DNA from: an uncultured Collinsella sp.
GTDB lineage: Bacteria > Actinomycetota > Coriobacteriia > Coriobacteriales > Coriobacteriaceae
Assembly (NCBI GenBank): GCA_958438955.1
Contig: CAUBTS010000032.1
Location: 1-19,065 of the forward strand
DNA length: 19,065 nucleotides
Direction of reading: 5' to 3'
Shown: piece after piece, positions 7,669-14,872 of the stretch
Layout of the letters: the number at the start of each line of letters is the position of its first letter
Numbering within the stretch: the stretch's first letter is position 1
Program-made: the position numbers and the translations under genes
The notes under the pieces: model-generated
The model's database searches: none
The model's input: the letters and a program-made list of their open reading frames with translations, nothing else
What the model was told of the DNA's origin: nothing

Positions 7669-9559
7669 GACCGCAGCCCAAGCACGCCCGGCCGACCTCA
7701 AGCGCACTGTGCGCCGCTTGCTCTCCTACATGGGGCATGCCAAGTTCTCGTTGCTCGCGGTGGGCGTGCTCGCCTCCGTCGCCGCCATCGCGAGCCTCGC
7801 CGGCACCTACATGGTGCGCCCCATCGTTAACGGTTTGGCCACGGGCGGGGAGGAACTGCTTGCCAAGCAGGTCATCCTGACGGCGATCATCTACGCCGCG
7901 GGCGTGCTTTCGGCCCTGGGCTACTCGCAGATCATGGTGCGCGCGGCCCAACGCGTGGTGTCCGATATTCGCCGCGACCTGTTCGCGCACATCCAGACGC
8001 TGCCGCTCAGTTATTTTGACAGCACGCGCTCGGGCGACATCATGAGCTTTTTCACCAATGACGTCGACACCGTCTCCGAGGCGCTTAACAACAGCTTTGC
8101 CAACGTGATTCAGGCCACCATTCAGGTTGTGGGCACCACGGCCATGCTCATCATCCTTAACTGGCAGCTCACGATTATCACACTCGTGTGCGATGCGGCC
8201 ATTGTGCTGTATGCGCGCTATTCGGGCGCGCGCTCTAAGCGCTTCTTTGCCGCCCAGCAGGCATCGCTTGGCGACCTGGACGGATATATCGAAGAGATGG
8301 TCTCGGGCCAAAAGGTCATCAAGGTCTTTAACCGTGAGGCGGCGAATGTCGCCGGCTTTGCCTGCCGCAACGACGAGCTTCGCCGCACCGGCACCGCCGC
8401 CGTGAGCTATGCCAACTCCATGGTGCCCATGACTGTCGTGATTGGCTACGTCAACTATGCCATCGTCGCCGTGGCGGGCGGCATGCTCTGCATCAAGGGA
8501 CTCGCCGACGTGGGCGCGCTTGCAAGCTATCTGGTCTTTGTGCGCCAGGCGGCCATGCCCATCAACCAGTTTACGCAGCTGGGCAACTTCTTGCTCAACG
8601 CGTTGGCCGGTGCCGAGCGCCTGTTTGCGGCTATGGACCTTGAGCCCGAGGTGGACGAGGGCTGCGTGGAGCTGGTGCAGACGGGCGACGCCGCGTGGGC
8701 GTGGAAGATTCCCGAGGGCCAGGGCGTGGGCGCGTACGGGCACTTGCATGACGTGGCAGCCGTTGATGAGTCGGGCCGCGCGGTGGCCGCCGACGGCACC
8801 GAGCTCACGTGCGGCTTGGTCCCGCTTGCCGGCGACGTGCGCTTCCATGCCGTGGACTTTTCCTACGTGCCGGGCGCCCGCGTGCTCACGGACCTCAACC
8901 TGTTTGCCAAGCCGGGGCAAAAGATTGCGTTTGTGGGCTCCACGGGCGCCGGCAAGACGACCATTACCAACCTCATCAACCGCTTCTACGAGGTCGATGA
9001 CGGCGAGATCACGTACGACGGTATCGACGTCAAGCACATTGCCAAGGCCAGCCTGCGCGGGTCGCTCGGCATTGTGCTGCAGGACACGCACCTGTTTAGC
9101 GGCACCATTGCGCAGAACATCCGCTTTGGCAAGCTCGACGCGACCGACGAGGAGGTGCGCGCCGCTGCCGAGGCCGCCTGCGCCGACTCGTTTATCCGCC
9201 GCCTGCCGCGGGGCTACGACACACCGGTCACGGCCGACGGCGCCAACCTGTCGCAGGGTCAGCGTCAGCTGCTCGCCATCGCGCGCGTGGCCGTCGCCGA
9301 TCCGCCGGTGCTCATCCTGGACGAGGCCACGAGTTCCATCGACACGCGTACCGAAAAGCTCATCGAGCGCGGTATGGACCGCATCATGCGCGGTCGCACC
9401 ACGTTTATGATCGCGCACCGCCTGTCCACTGTCCGCGACGCCGACGCCATCATGGTCCTCGAACACGGCCGCATCATCGAGCGCGGCACGCACGAAGAGC
9501 TGCTCGCCCAGCACGGCGAGTACTGGCAGCTGGCGCATGGCTTAAAAGAGCTGGATTAA
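7661..9559 (+). CDS. ABC exporter half-transporter, catalytic subunit
   Basis: A 632-residue partner of the preceding gene. It has a six-helix membrane domain and a nucleotide-binding domain with Walker A GSTGAGKT (426-433), Walker B LILDEAT with the catalytic E555, and switch H586 (IAHRLS). Its signature is LSQGQ (530-534) instead of LSGGQ. Since the signature of one subunit serves the ATP site of the other, this change belongs to the same degenerate site as the partner's D499 and Q529. A linker of about 65 residues (325-393, including AWKIPEGQGVGAYGHLHDVA) between the domains is longer than usual. ATG 7661 is chosen for GGAAGGGGG at 7644-7652. The first codons overlap the upstream gene, so equal amounts are expected. 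A hairpin repeat follows. Confidence 0.95.
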   Translation: MPKTAAQARPADLKRTVRRLLSYMGHAKFSLLAVGVLASVAAIASLAGTYMVRPIVNGLATGGEELLAKQVILTAIIYAAGVLSALGYSQIMVRAAQRVVSDIRRDLFAHIQTLPLSYFDSTRSGDIMSFFTNDVDTVSEALNNSFANVIQATIQVVGTTAMLIILNWQLTIITLVCDAAIVLYARYSGARSKRFFAAQQASLGDLDGYIEEMVSGQKVIKVFNREAANVAGFACRNDELRRTGTAAVSYANSMVPMTVVIGYVNYAIVAVAGGMLCIKGLADVGALASYLVFVRQAAMPINQFTQLGNFLLNALAGAERLFAAMDLEPEVDEGCVELVQTGDAAWAWKIPEGQGVGAYGHLHDVAAVDESGRAVAADGTELTCGLVPLAGDVRFHAVDFSYVPGARVLTDLNLFAKPGQKIAFVGSTGAGKTTITNLINRFYEVDDGEITYDGIDVKHIAKASLRGSLGIVLQDTHLFSGTIAQNIRFGKLDATDEEVRAAAEAACADSFIRRLPRGYDTPVTADGANLSQGQRQLLAIARVAVADPPVLILDEATSSIDTRTEKLIERGMDRIMRGRTTFMIAHRLSTVRDADAIMVLEHGRIIERGTHEELLAQHGEYWQLAHGLKELD

Positions 9560-9608
9560 CCCGTTCGAGCACGATGCTTTGACCCCTCCGTGTTCCTCAC
9601 CTCGTCTC

Positions 9609-9673
9609 AAACCATCACAACATTCGACGTTTTTTACCAAAAACGGGAAAAGCGTCGAATGTTGTGATGGTTT
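9609..9673 (+). repeat. Intergenic palindromic repeat, family 1, copy 1
   Basis: A 21-bp perfect inverted repeat (9609-9629 with 9653-9673; arm begins AAACCATCACAACATTCG) with a 23-nt loop. As RNA the stem can extend by six more pairs through T-run/A-run pairing (9630-9635 with 9647-9652). Followed by TTTTT, so it may also end the ABC transcript. The same element recurs at 10851 and, inverted, at 13640. Confidence 0.85.
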
Positions 9674-9774
9674 TTCTGCCACTCGACCGGGTGGAGTCGC
9701 TTTCTTGCGCACGAAGGTGTGCGGACCCGTGGGCAGGGGAATAAGGTTGGTTATCCGACTCCATTGGAGGGCTC

Positions 9775-10812
9775 ATGGACCTGCCGATCGTCCTGTCCCA
9801 TAAGACTGCCTGGCTGTACCACAACGTGGCGCGCCCGTCCGAGCCGCTCTCGCGAGCAAGCAGCCTATACGATGAGGACTCGCTTGCTAACGAGGCGGAG
9901 CCGACTGCGAGCCTGCCCAAATTGGGACTCGATGCCAAAGGGCTGAGGGCTTCAACGGCAGCTGGGATCGTTACCGACTATCTGGTTTCGCTTGGTATTC
10001 CACGAGAAGAGCTCGATCATATCGACACGCTCGTCAACTTCGATTTTGAGCGCTCGACGCCGGCTGGATTTAGGTGCCACGTGTTTGGGGCGCCGGTACC
10101 TCCAGGCCATCTTATCGAGGTGGCAGAGGGCCTTCTGGTGGTTGATGAGGCCATGTGCTTTGTCCAAGCGGGTTCGTGGATGAGCGAGCCCGAGCAGCTG
10201 GAATATGGCTACGAAATCTGCGCCCGATACCATTTGAATCATCTGTCGACAGGCGATTATATCGAGATGGGGCAGAGGTATACCGTTGCCGACTTGATTG
10301 ACTATTGCAATGAGAACCGATCTCGTCAGGGGGCTATACGCGCGGCCGCCGTGCTCAAGCGCGTGCACGATGGCGCGCGGTCGCCCATGGAGACGGCCAC
10401 CGCAATCATGGTCGTAGCAAAGCGTTCCCAGGGAGGGCTGGGATACGCCAAGGTTGAGCTCAACCATCGGGTCGATGTTCCCAACGAGTTCAAGTATCTC
10501 GCTAAGGCCGGGTATTTCGAGATCGACGTATATGCGCCTGCGAGCGGTACGGGGATTGAATACAACGGCTCGGACCATCTTGATAAACAGCGCAGCGCGT
10601 CGGATGCGGAGCGTATGACCGTGCTGAGCGCGCTGGGCTTTAGGATGATCGTCCTCACCGGGACTCAGTTTGCCCATCAGCTGCAATTGCATCGGGCGAT
10701 GAACGCCACCGCGCTCGCTATGGGTCTCAAGTGCGACCGAAGCGAAGCGTTCCAGAAACGCCAGAACGACCTGCGAGAATTCGTGATTCGACACTGGGAC
10801 GGCGGCCTTTAG
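9775..10812 (+). CDS. DUF559/Vsr-like nuclease-fold protein of unknown role
   Basis: A 345-residue soluble protein. The C-terminal part (about 235-310) has the shape of DUF559/Vsr-like PD-(D/E)XK folds: FEIDVYAP (D251), GIEYNGSDH (E262), then ASDAERMTVLSALGFRMIVLT. The usual lysine of E-x-K is replaced by N264, as is common in DUF559. The N-terminus (VLSHKTAWLYHNVARP) and the middle (VPPGHLIEVAEGLLVVDEAMCFVQAG) resemble the AbiEi-like proteins frequent in actinobacteria, in which such a fold follows a promoter-recognition-like part. ATG 9775 follows GGAGG at 9766-9770. It stands alone between two copies of the family 1 repeat. Function unknown; a defence or regulatory role is a guess, and no partner toxin is adjacent. 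Confidence 0.65.
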   Translation: MDLPIVLSHKTAWLYHNVARPSEPLSRASSLYDEDSLANEAEPTASLPKLGLDAKGLRASTAAGIVTDYLVSLGIPREELDHIDTLVNFDFERSTPAGFRCHVFGAPVPPGHLIEVAEGLLVVDEAMCFVQAGSWMSEPEQLEYGYEICARYHLNHLSTGDYIEMGQRYTVADLIDYCNENRSRQGAIRAAAVLKRVHDGARSPMETATAIMVVAKRSQGGLGYAKVELNHRVDVPNEFKYLAKAGYFEIDVYAPASGTGIEYNGSDHLDKQRSASDAERMTVLSALGFRMIVLTGTQFAHQLQLHRAMNATALAMGLKCDRSEAFQKRQNDLREFVIRHWDGGL

Positions 10813-10850
10813 GGACGCTTTGGTCCTTCTGCGGGGTGCTGTGGGCAGGC

Positions 10851-10915
10851 AAACCATCACAACATTCGATGTTTTTTACCAAAATCGTGAAAAGCGTCGA
10901 ATGTTGTGATGGTTT
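10851..10915 (+). repeat. Intergenic palindromic repeat, family 1, copy 2
   Basis: Arms 10851-10871 and 10895-10915 with a 23-nt loop that matches copy 1 at 21 of 23 positions. The left arm has T at 10870 where copy 1 has C; the pair becomes G·U, allowed in RNA but not in DNA. Located 38 bp after the DUF559-like gene. Confidence 0.85.
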
Positions 10916-10983
10916 GTATGCTGAGGATGGGCTTGGCAAGTCCGTTTTGCTCGAAGCGACCTGTCCTGTCGTACGGGTGTCGG

Positions 10984-11007
10984 CACGATTCTCTCGTGGG
11001 GTATTAT
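10984..11007 (+). promoter_or_regulatory. Possible moaA promoter region
   Basis: A -10-like TATTAT at 11002-11007 lies 41 bp before the moaA start, with no good -35. Immediately upstream is the inverted repeat CACGA-5 nt-TCGTG (10984-10998), which could be a regulator site. I see no molybdenum-cofactor riboswitch in the gap. Confidence 0.3.
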
Positions 11008-11047
11008 GTTTTCCGAAGAATAAAACGCCGCGTGAGAGGAGGGCTGC

Positions 11048-12103
11048 GTGGACGGGCACGTGCAACATGACGGCTTTGGCCGCGATATCAACTACCTGCG
11101 CATTGCCGTTACCGACAAGTGCAATTTTCGCTGCATCTATTGCATGCCGGCCGATGGCGTGGCGCCCCGCGCGCACGACGAGCTGCTCAGCGCCGAGGAA
11201 ATCGCCCGCTTTGTGCGCTTGGTAGCGGGGGAGGGCATTCGCCGCGTACGCCTGACGGGCGGCGAGCCGCTGGTCAGCCGCCGTATTATCCCGCTCATTC
11301 GCGACATCCGCGCGATCCCGCAGATCGAGGACATCTCGCTTACCACCAACGGCGCCCTGCTGCCCAAGCTGGCGCCGCAGCTCAAAGATGCCGGGCTTAA
11401 CCGCGTCAACATTTCGCTCGATACGCTCGACCCTACGCTCTTTGGAAAGATCACGCGCCTGGGTCGACTCGAGCAGACCATGGCTGGCATCGACGCGGCG
11501 CTGGCTTGGGGCTTTGAGCCCGTTAAGGTCAACTGCGTTGTTGTGCGCCGGCTCAACCAGGATGTGGCGGCCCTTGCACGACTGACCGTCGACCGTCCCA
11601 TCCACCTGCGCTTTATCGAATACATGCCCATTGGCGACGAGCGCACCAGTTCGCATTGCGCTGTGGACCCGCATGCGCCCACACTCAATCCCGAGCTGTG
11701 GGACGCGAGCGATACCGTGCCGAGCGACGAGCTGCGGGCGCGCATCAATGCCGGGGCCGCCGCGACGGGACTGGGCGAGCTCGAGCCGCTCGGCATCAAC
11801 GACGCTCCTGCCGGCGCGGGCCCTGCGCGCTATTGGCACTTTCCTGGCGCGACGGGAACGGTCGGTTTCATTAGCGCCATGTCCAACCATTTTTGTGCGA
11901 ATTGCAACCGTCTGCGCCTGACGGCCGATGGCAACGTGCGTCCGTGCCTGTTCAGCGATGCCGAGTATTCGGTGCGCGACGCCCTGCGCCGTGGTGATGA
12001 TATGCAGGTACTTTCGATTTGGCGCGATGCCGTGGCCCACAAACCGCAGGAACACGCGATAATTGAGGGCACGCAACGATTTATGTCCCAAATCGGAGGA
12101 TGA
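11048..12103 (+). CDS. moaA: GTP 3',8-cyclase MoaA (molybdenum cofactor biosynthesis)
   Basis: A radical-SAM enzyme that rearranges GTP to 3',8-cyclo-GTP, the first step of molybdenum cofactor synthesis. The 351-residue length is near the family's usual ~330. The N-terminal cluster motif CNFRCIYC (C25, C29, C32) binds the SAM-cleaving 4Fe-4S. TGGEPL is the SAM-binding GGE motif. The second, substrate-side 4Fe-4S site is C283, C286 and C300 (CANC plus VRPC). The protein ends in the Gly-Gly tail typical of MoaA. The start is GTG 11048, with AGAGGAGGG at 11035-11043. The stop TGA lies 4 nt before the next gene, which makes the enzyme for the next step, so the two are one operon. Confidence 0.97.
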   Translation: MDGHVQHDGFGRDINYLRIAVTDKCNFRCIYCMPADGVAPRAHDELLSAEEIARFVRLVAGEGIRRVRLTGGEPLVSRRIIPLIRDIRAIPQIEDISLTTNGALLPKLAPQLKDAGLNRVNISLDTLDPTLFGKITRLGRLEQTMAGIDAALAWGFEPVKVNCVVVRRLNQDVAALARLTVDRPIHLRFIEYMPIGDERTSSHCAVDPHAPTLNPELWDASDTVPSDELRARINAGAAATGLGELEPLGINDAPAGAGPARYWHFPGATGTVGFISAMSNHFCANCNRLRLTADGNVRPCLFSDAEYSVRDALRRGDDMQVLSIWRDAVAHKPQEHAIIEGTQRFMSQIGG

Positions 12104-12107
12104 TCAT

Positions 12108-13403
12108 ATGGCCAAGAGCAGGTACGCCGATGCCACCAAGGCCGCTCGCAGGGCCGCGATGTCTGCCCACAAAGCCACGGCTGCGGCCAGCGATGCCGTC
12201 ACGGGCGCGCAGCCGACTGCCAGTGCTGCCACCGAGCCCGCCCGTGACGCCCGTCGCGACGAGCTGACGCACGTGGACGCCAAGGGCGAGGTGCGCATGG
12301 TCGACGTGTCCGACAAGGCCGAGACCCATCGCATCGCCATCGCCGAGGGCACCATCCTCATGCACCCCGAGACGCAGGCCATGGTGCTGCAGGACCGCGC
12401 CAAAAAGGGCGACGTGCTTGCCTGCGCGCGCGTGGCGGGCATTATGGCCATCAAGCGCACCAGCGACATCATCCCCATGTGCCATCCTTTGCTTATTACC
12501 AAGAGTAAGTGCGACATTGCGCCCATCGCTCCGGCGGGGACGCCGGCCGAGGACGTGCCCGAGGGCTGGGCACCGGCGCGCGCGGACGGGCAGGTTGGCT
12601 TTCATGTACTGGTTACGGCCGGCGTGACGGGCAAGACGGGTATCGAGATGGAGGCCCTGACCGGCGTGAGCGCTGCGTGCCTAACGATTTACGACATGTG
12701 CAAGGCGGTCGATCGCGGCATGGAGATCGTCGACGTTCGTCTGCTGCACAAGGAAGGTGGTCGCTCGGGTGTGTGGGATCGTGCCGAACGCCAGGCCGCT
12801 GCTGTTGAGGCCGTGGGAGCCGCGGGCAACGCACCCGCGAGCGCACCCGTCGCCGTCGCGCCCGCAGCTCCGGCACCGGCCGTCCCCGCGATCGCGTTTA
12901 TCGGCTACCAGAACTCAGGCAAGACCACGCTCGTCGAGAAGGTTATCGCCGAGCTCACTCGCCGCGGCCTGCGCGTGGGTTCGCTCAAGCATCATGGGCA
13001 TCACGGCTTTGATATCGATGTGCCCGCTAAGGACACCTGGCGCCATCACCAGGCCGGATCCAAACACGTGGGCCTCATCTGTGCCACGCGCTGGGCGGAG
13101 TACGCCGACACGCGCGAGGAGGACGAGATGCCCGCGCGCGAGCTGCTGTCGCGCTACAAGGATGTCGACGTGGTGATCATCGAGGGCTACAAGACCGAGG
13201 GCTTCGACAACATCGTGGTCGCGCGCTCCGGTGTCGACCGTCTGCGCGGCAAGAGCTCGCTCGACCTGGTCGACGGTCACACGCTGGCCCTTGCCTGCAA
13301 CGAGGCCCTGGCGCGTCAGGCCTTTGATGCCGGTTTTGCGACCCGAGCCATCAACATCAACGACGCCCGAGCCATCTGCGACCTCATCCAAGACCACCTT
13401 TAA
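12108..13403 (+). CDS. MoaC-MobB fusion protein (molybdenum cofactor biosynthesis)
   Basis: A 431-residue fusion. Residues 1-50 are an Ala/Arg-rich tail of no known domain. Residues 51-228 are MoaC, which turns 3',8-cyclo-GTP into cyclic pyranopterin monophosphate. Its marks are MCHPLL (H126), GKTGIEMEALTGVSAACLTIYDMCKA with D196 and K199, and LLHKEGGRSG. An Ala/Pro linker (229-260) leads to MobB (261-431), a P-loop GTP-binding protein (Walker A GYQNSGKT, 266-273; IIEGYK) that helps attach the guanine dinucleotide to the cofactor. MoaC and MobB act at opposite ends of the pathway. MoaC also has an insertion (about 141-158) before the FHVLVTAGVTGKT strand. ATG 12108 is supported by GGAGGA at 12095-12100. 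An in-frame upstream ATG at 12063 lies within moaA and is not needed. Confidence 0.93.
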   Translation: MAKSRYADATKAARRAAMSAHKATAAASDAVTGAQPTASAATEPARDARRDELTHVDAKGEVRMVDVSDKAETHRIAIAEGTILMHPETQAMVLQDRAKKGDVLACARVAGIMAIKRTSDIIPMCHPLLITKSKCDIAPIAPAGTPAEDVPEGWAPARADGQVGFHVLVTAGVTGKTGIEMEALTGVSAACLTIYDMCKAVDRGMEIVDVRLLHKEGGRSGVWDRAERQAAAVEAVGAAGNAPASAPVAVAPAAPAPAVPAIAFIGYQNSGKTTLVEKVIAELTRRGLRVGSLKHHGHHGFDIDVPAKDTWRHHQAGSKHVGLICATRWAEYADTREEDEMPARELLSRYKDVDVVIIEGYKTEGFDNIVVARSGVDRLRGKSSLDLVDGHTLALACNEALARQAFDAGFATRAININDARAICDLIQDHL

Positions 13404-13416
13404 GGCTTGACGCTGC

Positions 13417-13516
13417 GCCGGCCCCAAGCACCCCATCTCGCCCCTCAAGCCGTCGCTCGCGTACCAAAGTACGCGTCGCTCCTCTTTCGGGGCGACCTGG
13501 GGCACTTGGAACCGGC
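13417..13516. repeat. 100-nt imperfect inverted repeat
   Basis: Left arm 13417-13444 and right arm 13489-13516 are complementary at 22 of 28 positions. The 44-nt centre has its own hairpin GCGTAC-CAAA-GTACGC (13459-13474) and a direct repeat CGTCGCTC (13451, 13474). Begins 13 bp after the moaC-mobB stop. No protein-like character is convincing. Could be a structured repeat or a transcript end. Confidence 0.6.
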
Positions 13517-13531
13517 TCGCTGCGCTGCCAT

Positions 13532-13570
13532 AACCTGCCAAAAAGGGACAGGTTTGTTTTGGCAGGTTTT
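13532..13570 (+). terminator. Terminator-like hairpin with GGGACAGG loop
   Basis: A 12-bp perfect stem (13532-13543 with 13557-13568, arm AACCTGCCAAAA) encloses a 13-nt loop containing GGGACAGG and ends in TTTT. May terminate moaA-moaC/mobB. The loop core recalls the family 2 repeats, so it may be a relative of them. Confidence 0.55.
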
Positions 13571-13589
13571 ATCTGGGCAAACGTCATTT

Positions 13590-13627
13590 CCACCACAGAG
13601 GGGCTAGGCTCCTTTGTGGTGGTTTTT
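13590..13627 (+). repeat. Intergenic palindromic repeat, family 2, copy 1
   Basis: A 12-bp stem (13590-13601 with 13611-13622) with one G·U pair; arm CCACCACAGAGG, 9-nt loop GGCTAGGCT, followed by TTTTT. The right arm and flank (13611-13633) recur without change at 13758-13780. Confidence 0.8.
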
Positions 13628-13639
13628 GCTTTGCAGTAA

Positions 13640-13704
13640 AAACCACCACAACATTCAGCGAAAATTGCGATTTTGCCGAAAAACGTCGAATGTTGTGATG
13701 GTTT
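13640..13704 (-). repeat. Intergenic palindromic repeat, family 1, copy 3 (inverted)
   Basis: The right arm (13684-13704), read on the - strand, equals the 21-nt left arm of copy 1 exactly, so this copy is in reverse orientation. Its other arm (13640-13656) pairs over 17 nt with one C/A mismatch; that arm reads AAACCACCACAAC, a blend with the family 2 terminus. The loop differs from copies 1 and 2. Confidence 0.75.
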
Positions 13705-13736
13705 GCGCCCCGGGCCAGGCCATCCTGCGGGTCCGG

Positions 13737-13774
13737 CCACCACAAAGGGGCCAGGCACCTTTGTGGTGGTTTTT
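13737..13774 (+). repeat. Intergenic palindromic repeat, family 2, copy 2
   Basis: A perfect 12-bp stem (13737-13748 with 13758-13769; arm CCACCACAAAGG) with the 9-nt loop GGCCAGGCA, followed by TTTTT. The loop plus arm edge read GGGGCCAGGCACC, an asymmetric core resembling REP elements mobilised by RAYT transposases, as far as I recall. Confidence 0.8.
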
Positions 13775-13777
13775 GCT

Positions 13778-13808
13778 TTGACGGGCCGCGCCTGCGCCTT
13801 GGTATACC
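13778..13808 (+). promoter_or_regulatory. Possible promoter of the HAD phosphatase gene
   Basis: TTGACG (13778-13783), 19 bp, TATACC (13803-13808), about 55 bp before the ATG. The -35 starts within the flank shared by the family 2 repeats, so the repeat may have supplied part of the promoter. Spacer is long, so this is tentative. Confidence 0.35.
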
Positions 13809-13863
13809 ATGTACGCCGTTCACGAATACACCCCACACCGCCGAGCTACCCAGAAAGGCCCCC

Positions 13864-14685
13864 ATGGACACCACCTTCAGCCACATCAAAGCCGTGTTCT
13901 GCGATATCGACGGCACGCTGCTCACGAGCCAGCACACGGTGTCCCCGCGCACCGTGGCGGCGATCCGCGCCCTGCGCGAGCGCGGCGTGCTCTTTGGCCT
14001 GTGCACCGGGCGCGACGCCCAGGCGACCGAGGCCATGTTTGGGCTCTGGGGTATCGAAGGCCTGGTAGACGTGATGGTGGGCTGCGGTGGCGCCGAGGTC
14101 ATCGACCGCGCGCATGACATCAACGAGCTGAGCTATCCGCTGCCGGGCGAGACCATCGCGCGCATTTGCAAGCACATGGCGGACCTTCCAGCAACGCCCG
14201 TCTGCCCCCGAGACGGCGTGTTCTACGTGCCCGAGAGCAACGCGTGCGTCGAGCACCTGTCGCGCGTCGACGGCGTGCCCTACCAGGTGGTCGATTTTGC
14301 CGAGTTTTTGCGCGAGCCGCAGCCCAAGGTGATGTTTACCATGGCGCCCGAGGTGATGCCGCGGGTGATTGAGCGGGCGTCGACGTTTGCCGATGACACC
14401 GTCAAGGCGGCGGCTCTGCAAACCACGCAACGGCTCTACGAGTTCATGGATCCGCGCGTGTCCAAGACGCGCGGCCTTGTGCGCGTGGCGGAGCTCAACG
14501 ACATGGAGCTCCAGGACATCTGTGTGTTTGGCGATGCGGACAACGACACCTGCATGGTGGCTGACGCCGGCGTGGGCGTGGCCATGGCAAATGGCAGCGA
14601 CGCCACTCGTGCCGCCGCCGACTTTGTAACCGCCAGCAACGACGAAGACGGCATCGCGATCTTTATCGAGGAACATCTGCTGTAG
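13864..14685 (+). CDS. Cof-type HAD-superfamily phosphatase
   Basis: A 273-residue protein of the Cof/YidA (HAD-IIB) group, which dephosphorylates sugar phosphates, flavin nucleotides or similar small molecules in the cytoplasm. Motif I FCDIDGT gives nucleophile D14 and acid/base D16. Motif II is in LCTGRDAQA. The lysine of motif III is probably in VSKTRGL. Motif IV GDADND (D224, D228) binds Mg2+. The region between motifs II and III (about 85-190) is the cap that sets substrate choice and shows no diagnostic residues. ATG 13864 is preceded by GAAAGG. A single-gene unit between two family 2 repeats. Substrate unknown. Confidence 0.92.
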   Translation: MDTTFSHIKAVFCDIDGTLLTSQHTVSPRTVAAIRALRERGVLFGLCTGRDAQATEAMFGLWGIEGLVDVMVGCGGAEVIDRAHDINELSYPLPGETIARICKHMADLPATPVCPRDGVFYVPESNACVEHLSRVDGVPYQVVDFAEFLREPQPKVMFTMAPEVMPRVIERASTFADDTVKAAALQTTQRLYEFMDPRVSKTRGLVRVAELNDMELQDICVFGDADNDTCMVADAGVGVAMANGSDATRAAADFVTASNDEDGIAIFIEEHLL

Positions 14686-14698
14686 CGCAGGGGGAGAA

Positions 14699-14731
14699 CC
14701 ACCACAAAGGGGACAGGCACCTTTGTGGTGG
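14699..14731 (+). repeat. Intergenic palindromic repeat, family 2, copy 3
   Basis: A perfect 12-bp stem (14699-14710 with 14720-14731; arm CCACCACAAAGG) with the 9-nt loop GGACAGGCA, 13 bp after the HAD stop. Unlike the other two copies it has no T run, so it is a poor terminator. Confidence 0.8.
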
Positions 14732-14872
14732 CCTCAGGCGATTTGGGCGAATTGATACCGAAAATCTGCGCGAAAATTCAAATAATGTTGTCTGAACATC
14801 ATGCTTCTAACCACCGATGGGTTAAAGATATTCCCATCAATTTGGTAGTCTATTCCTCCCGGTTAATGATCT
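14732..14872. other. Non-coding gap before the pilus regulatory region
   Basis: The gap between the HAD gene and the adhesin (14686-15189) starts with the family 2 repeat and then turns AT-rich. From 14732 to 14872 I see only a weak inverted repeat ATGTT-5 nt-AACAT (14785-14799) and no credible gene. Regulatory elements follow at 14873 and 15071. Confidence 0.5.

Noticed and set aside
7439..9538. A 699-codon open frame on the - strand across the ABC genes
   Set aside because: It is the antisense shadow of the catalytic ABC subunit in GC-rich DNA; the + strand protein has all family motifs and this one has none.
10916..11047. Molybdenum-cofactor riboswitch before moaA
   Set aside because: The gap of about 130 nt shows only one small inverted repeat and no multi-helix layout.
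13407..13607. A 66-codon open frame after moaC-mobB
   Set aside because: It lies on the imperfect inverted repeat and hairpins, has no ribosome site, and its peptide only reflects repeat DNA.
9609..14731. CRISPR array from the repeated hairpins
   Set aside because: Copies are far apart, palindromic throughout, irregularly spaced, in both orientations and without spacers or cas genes.
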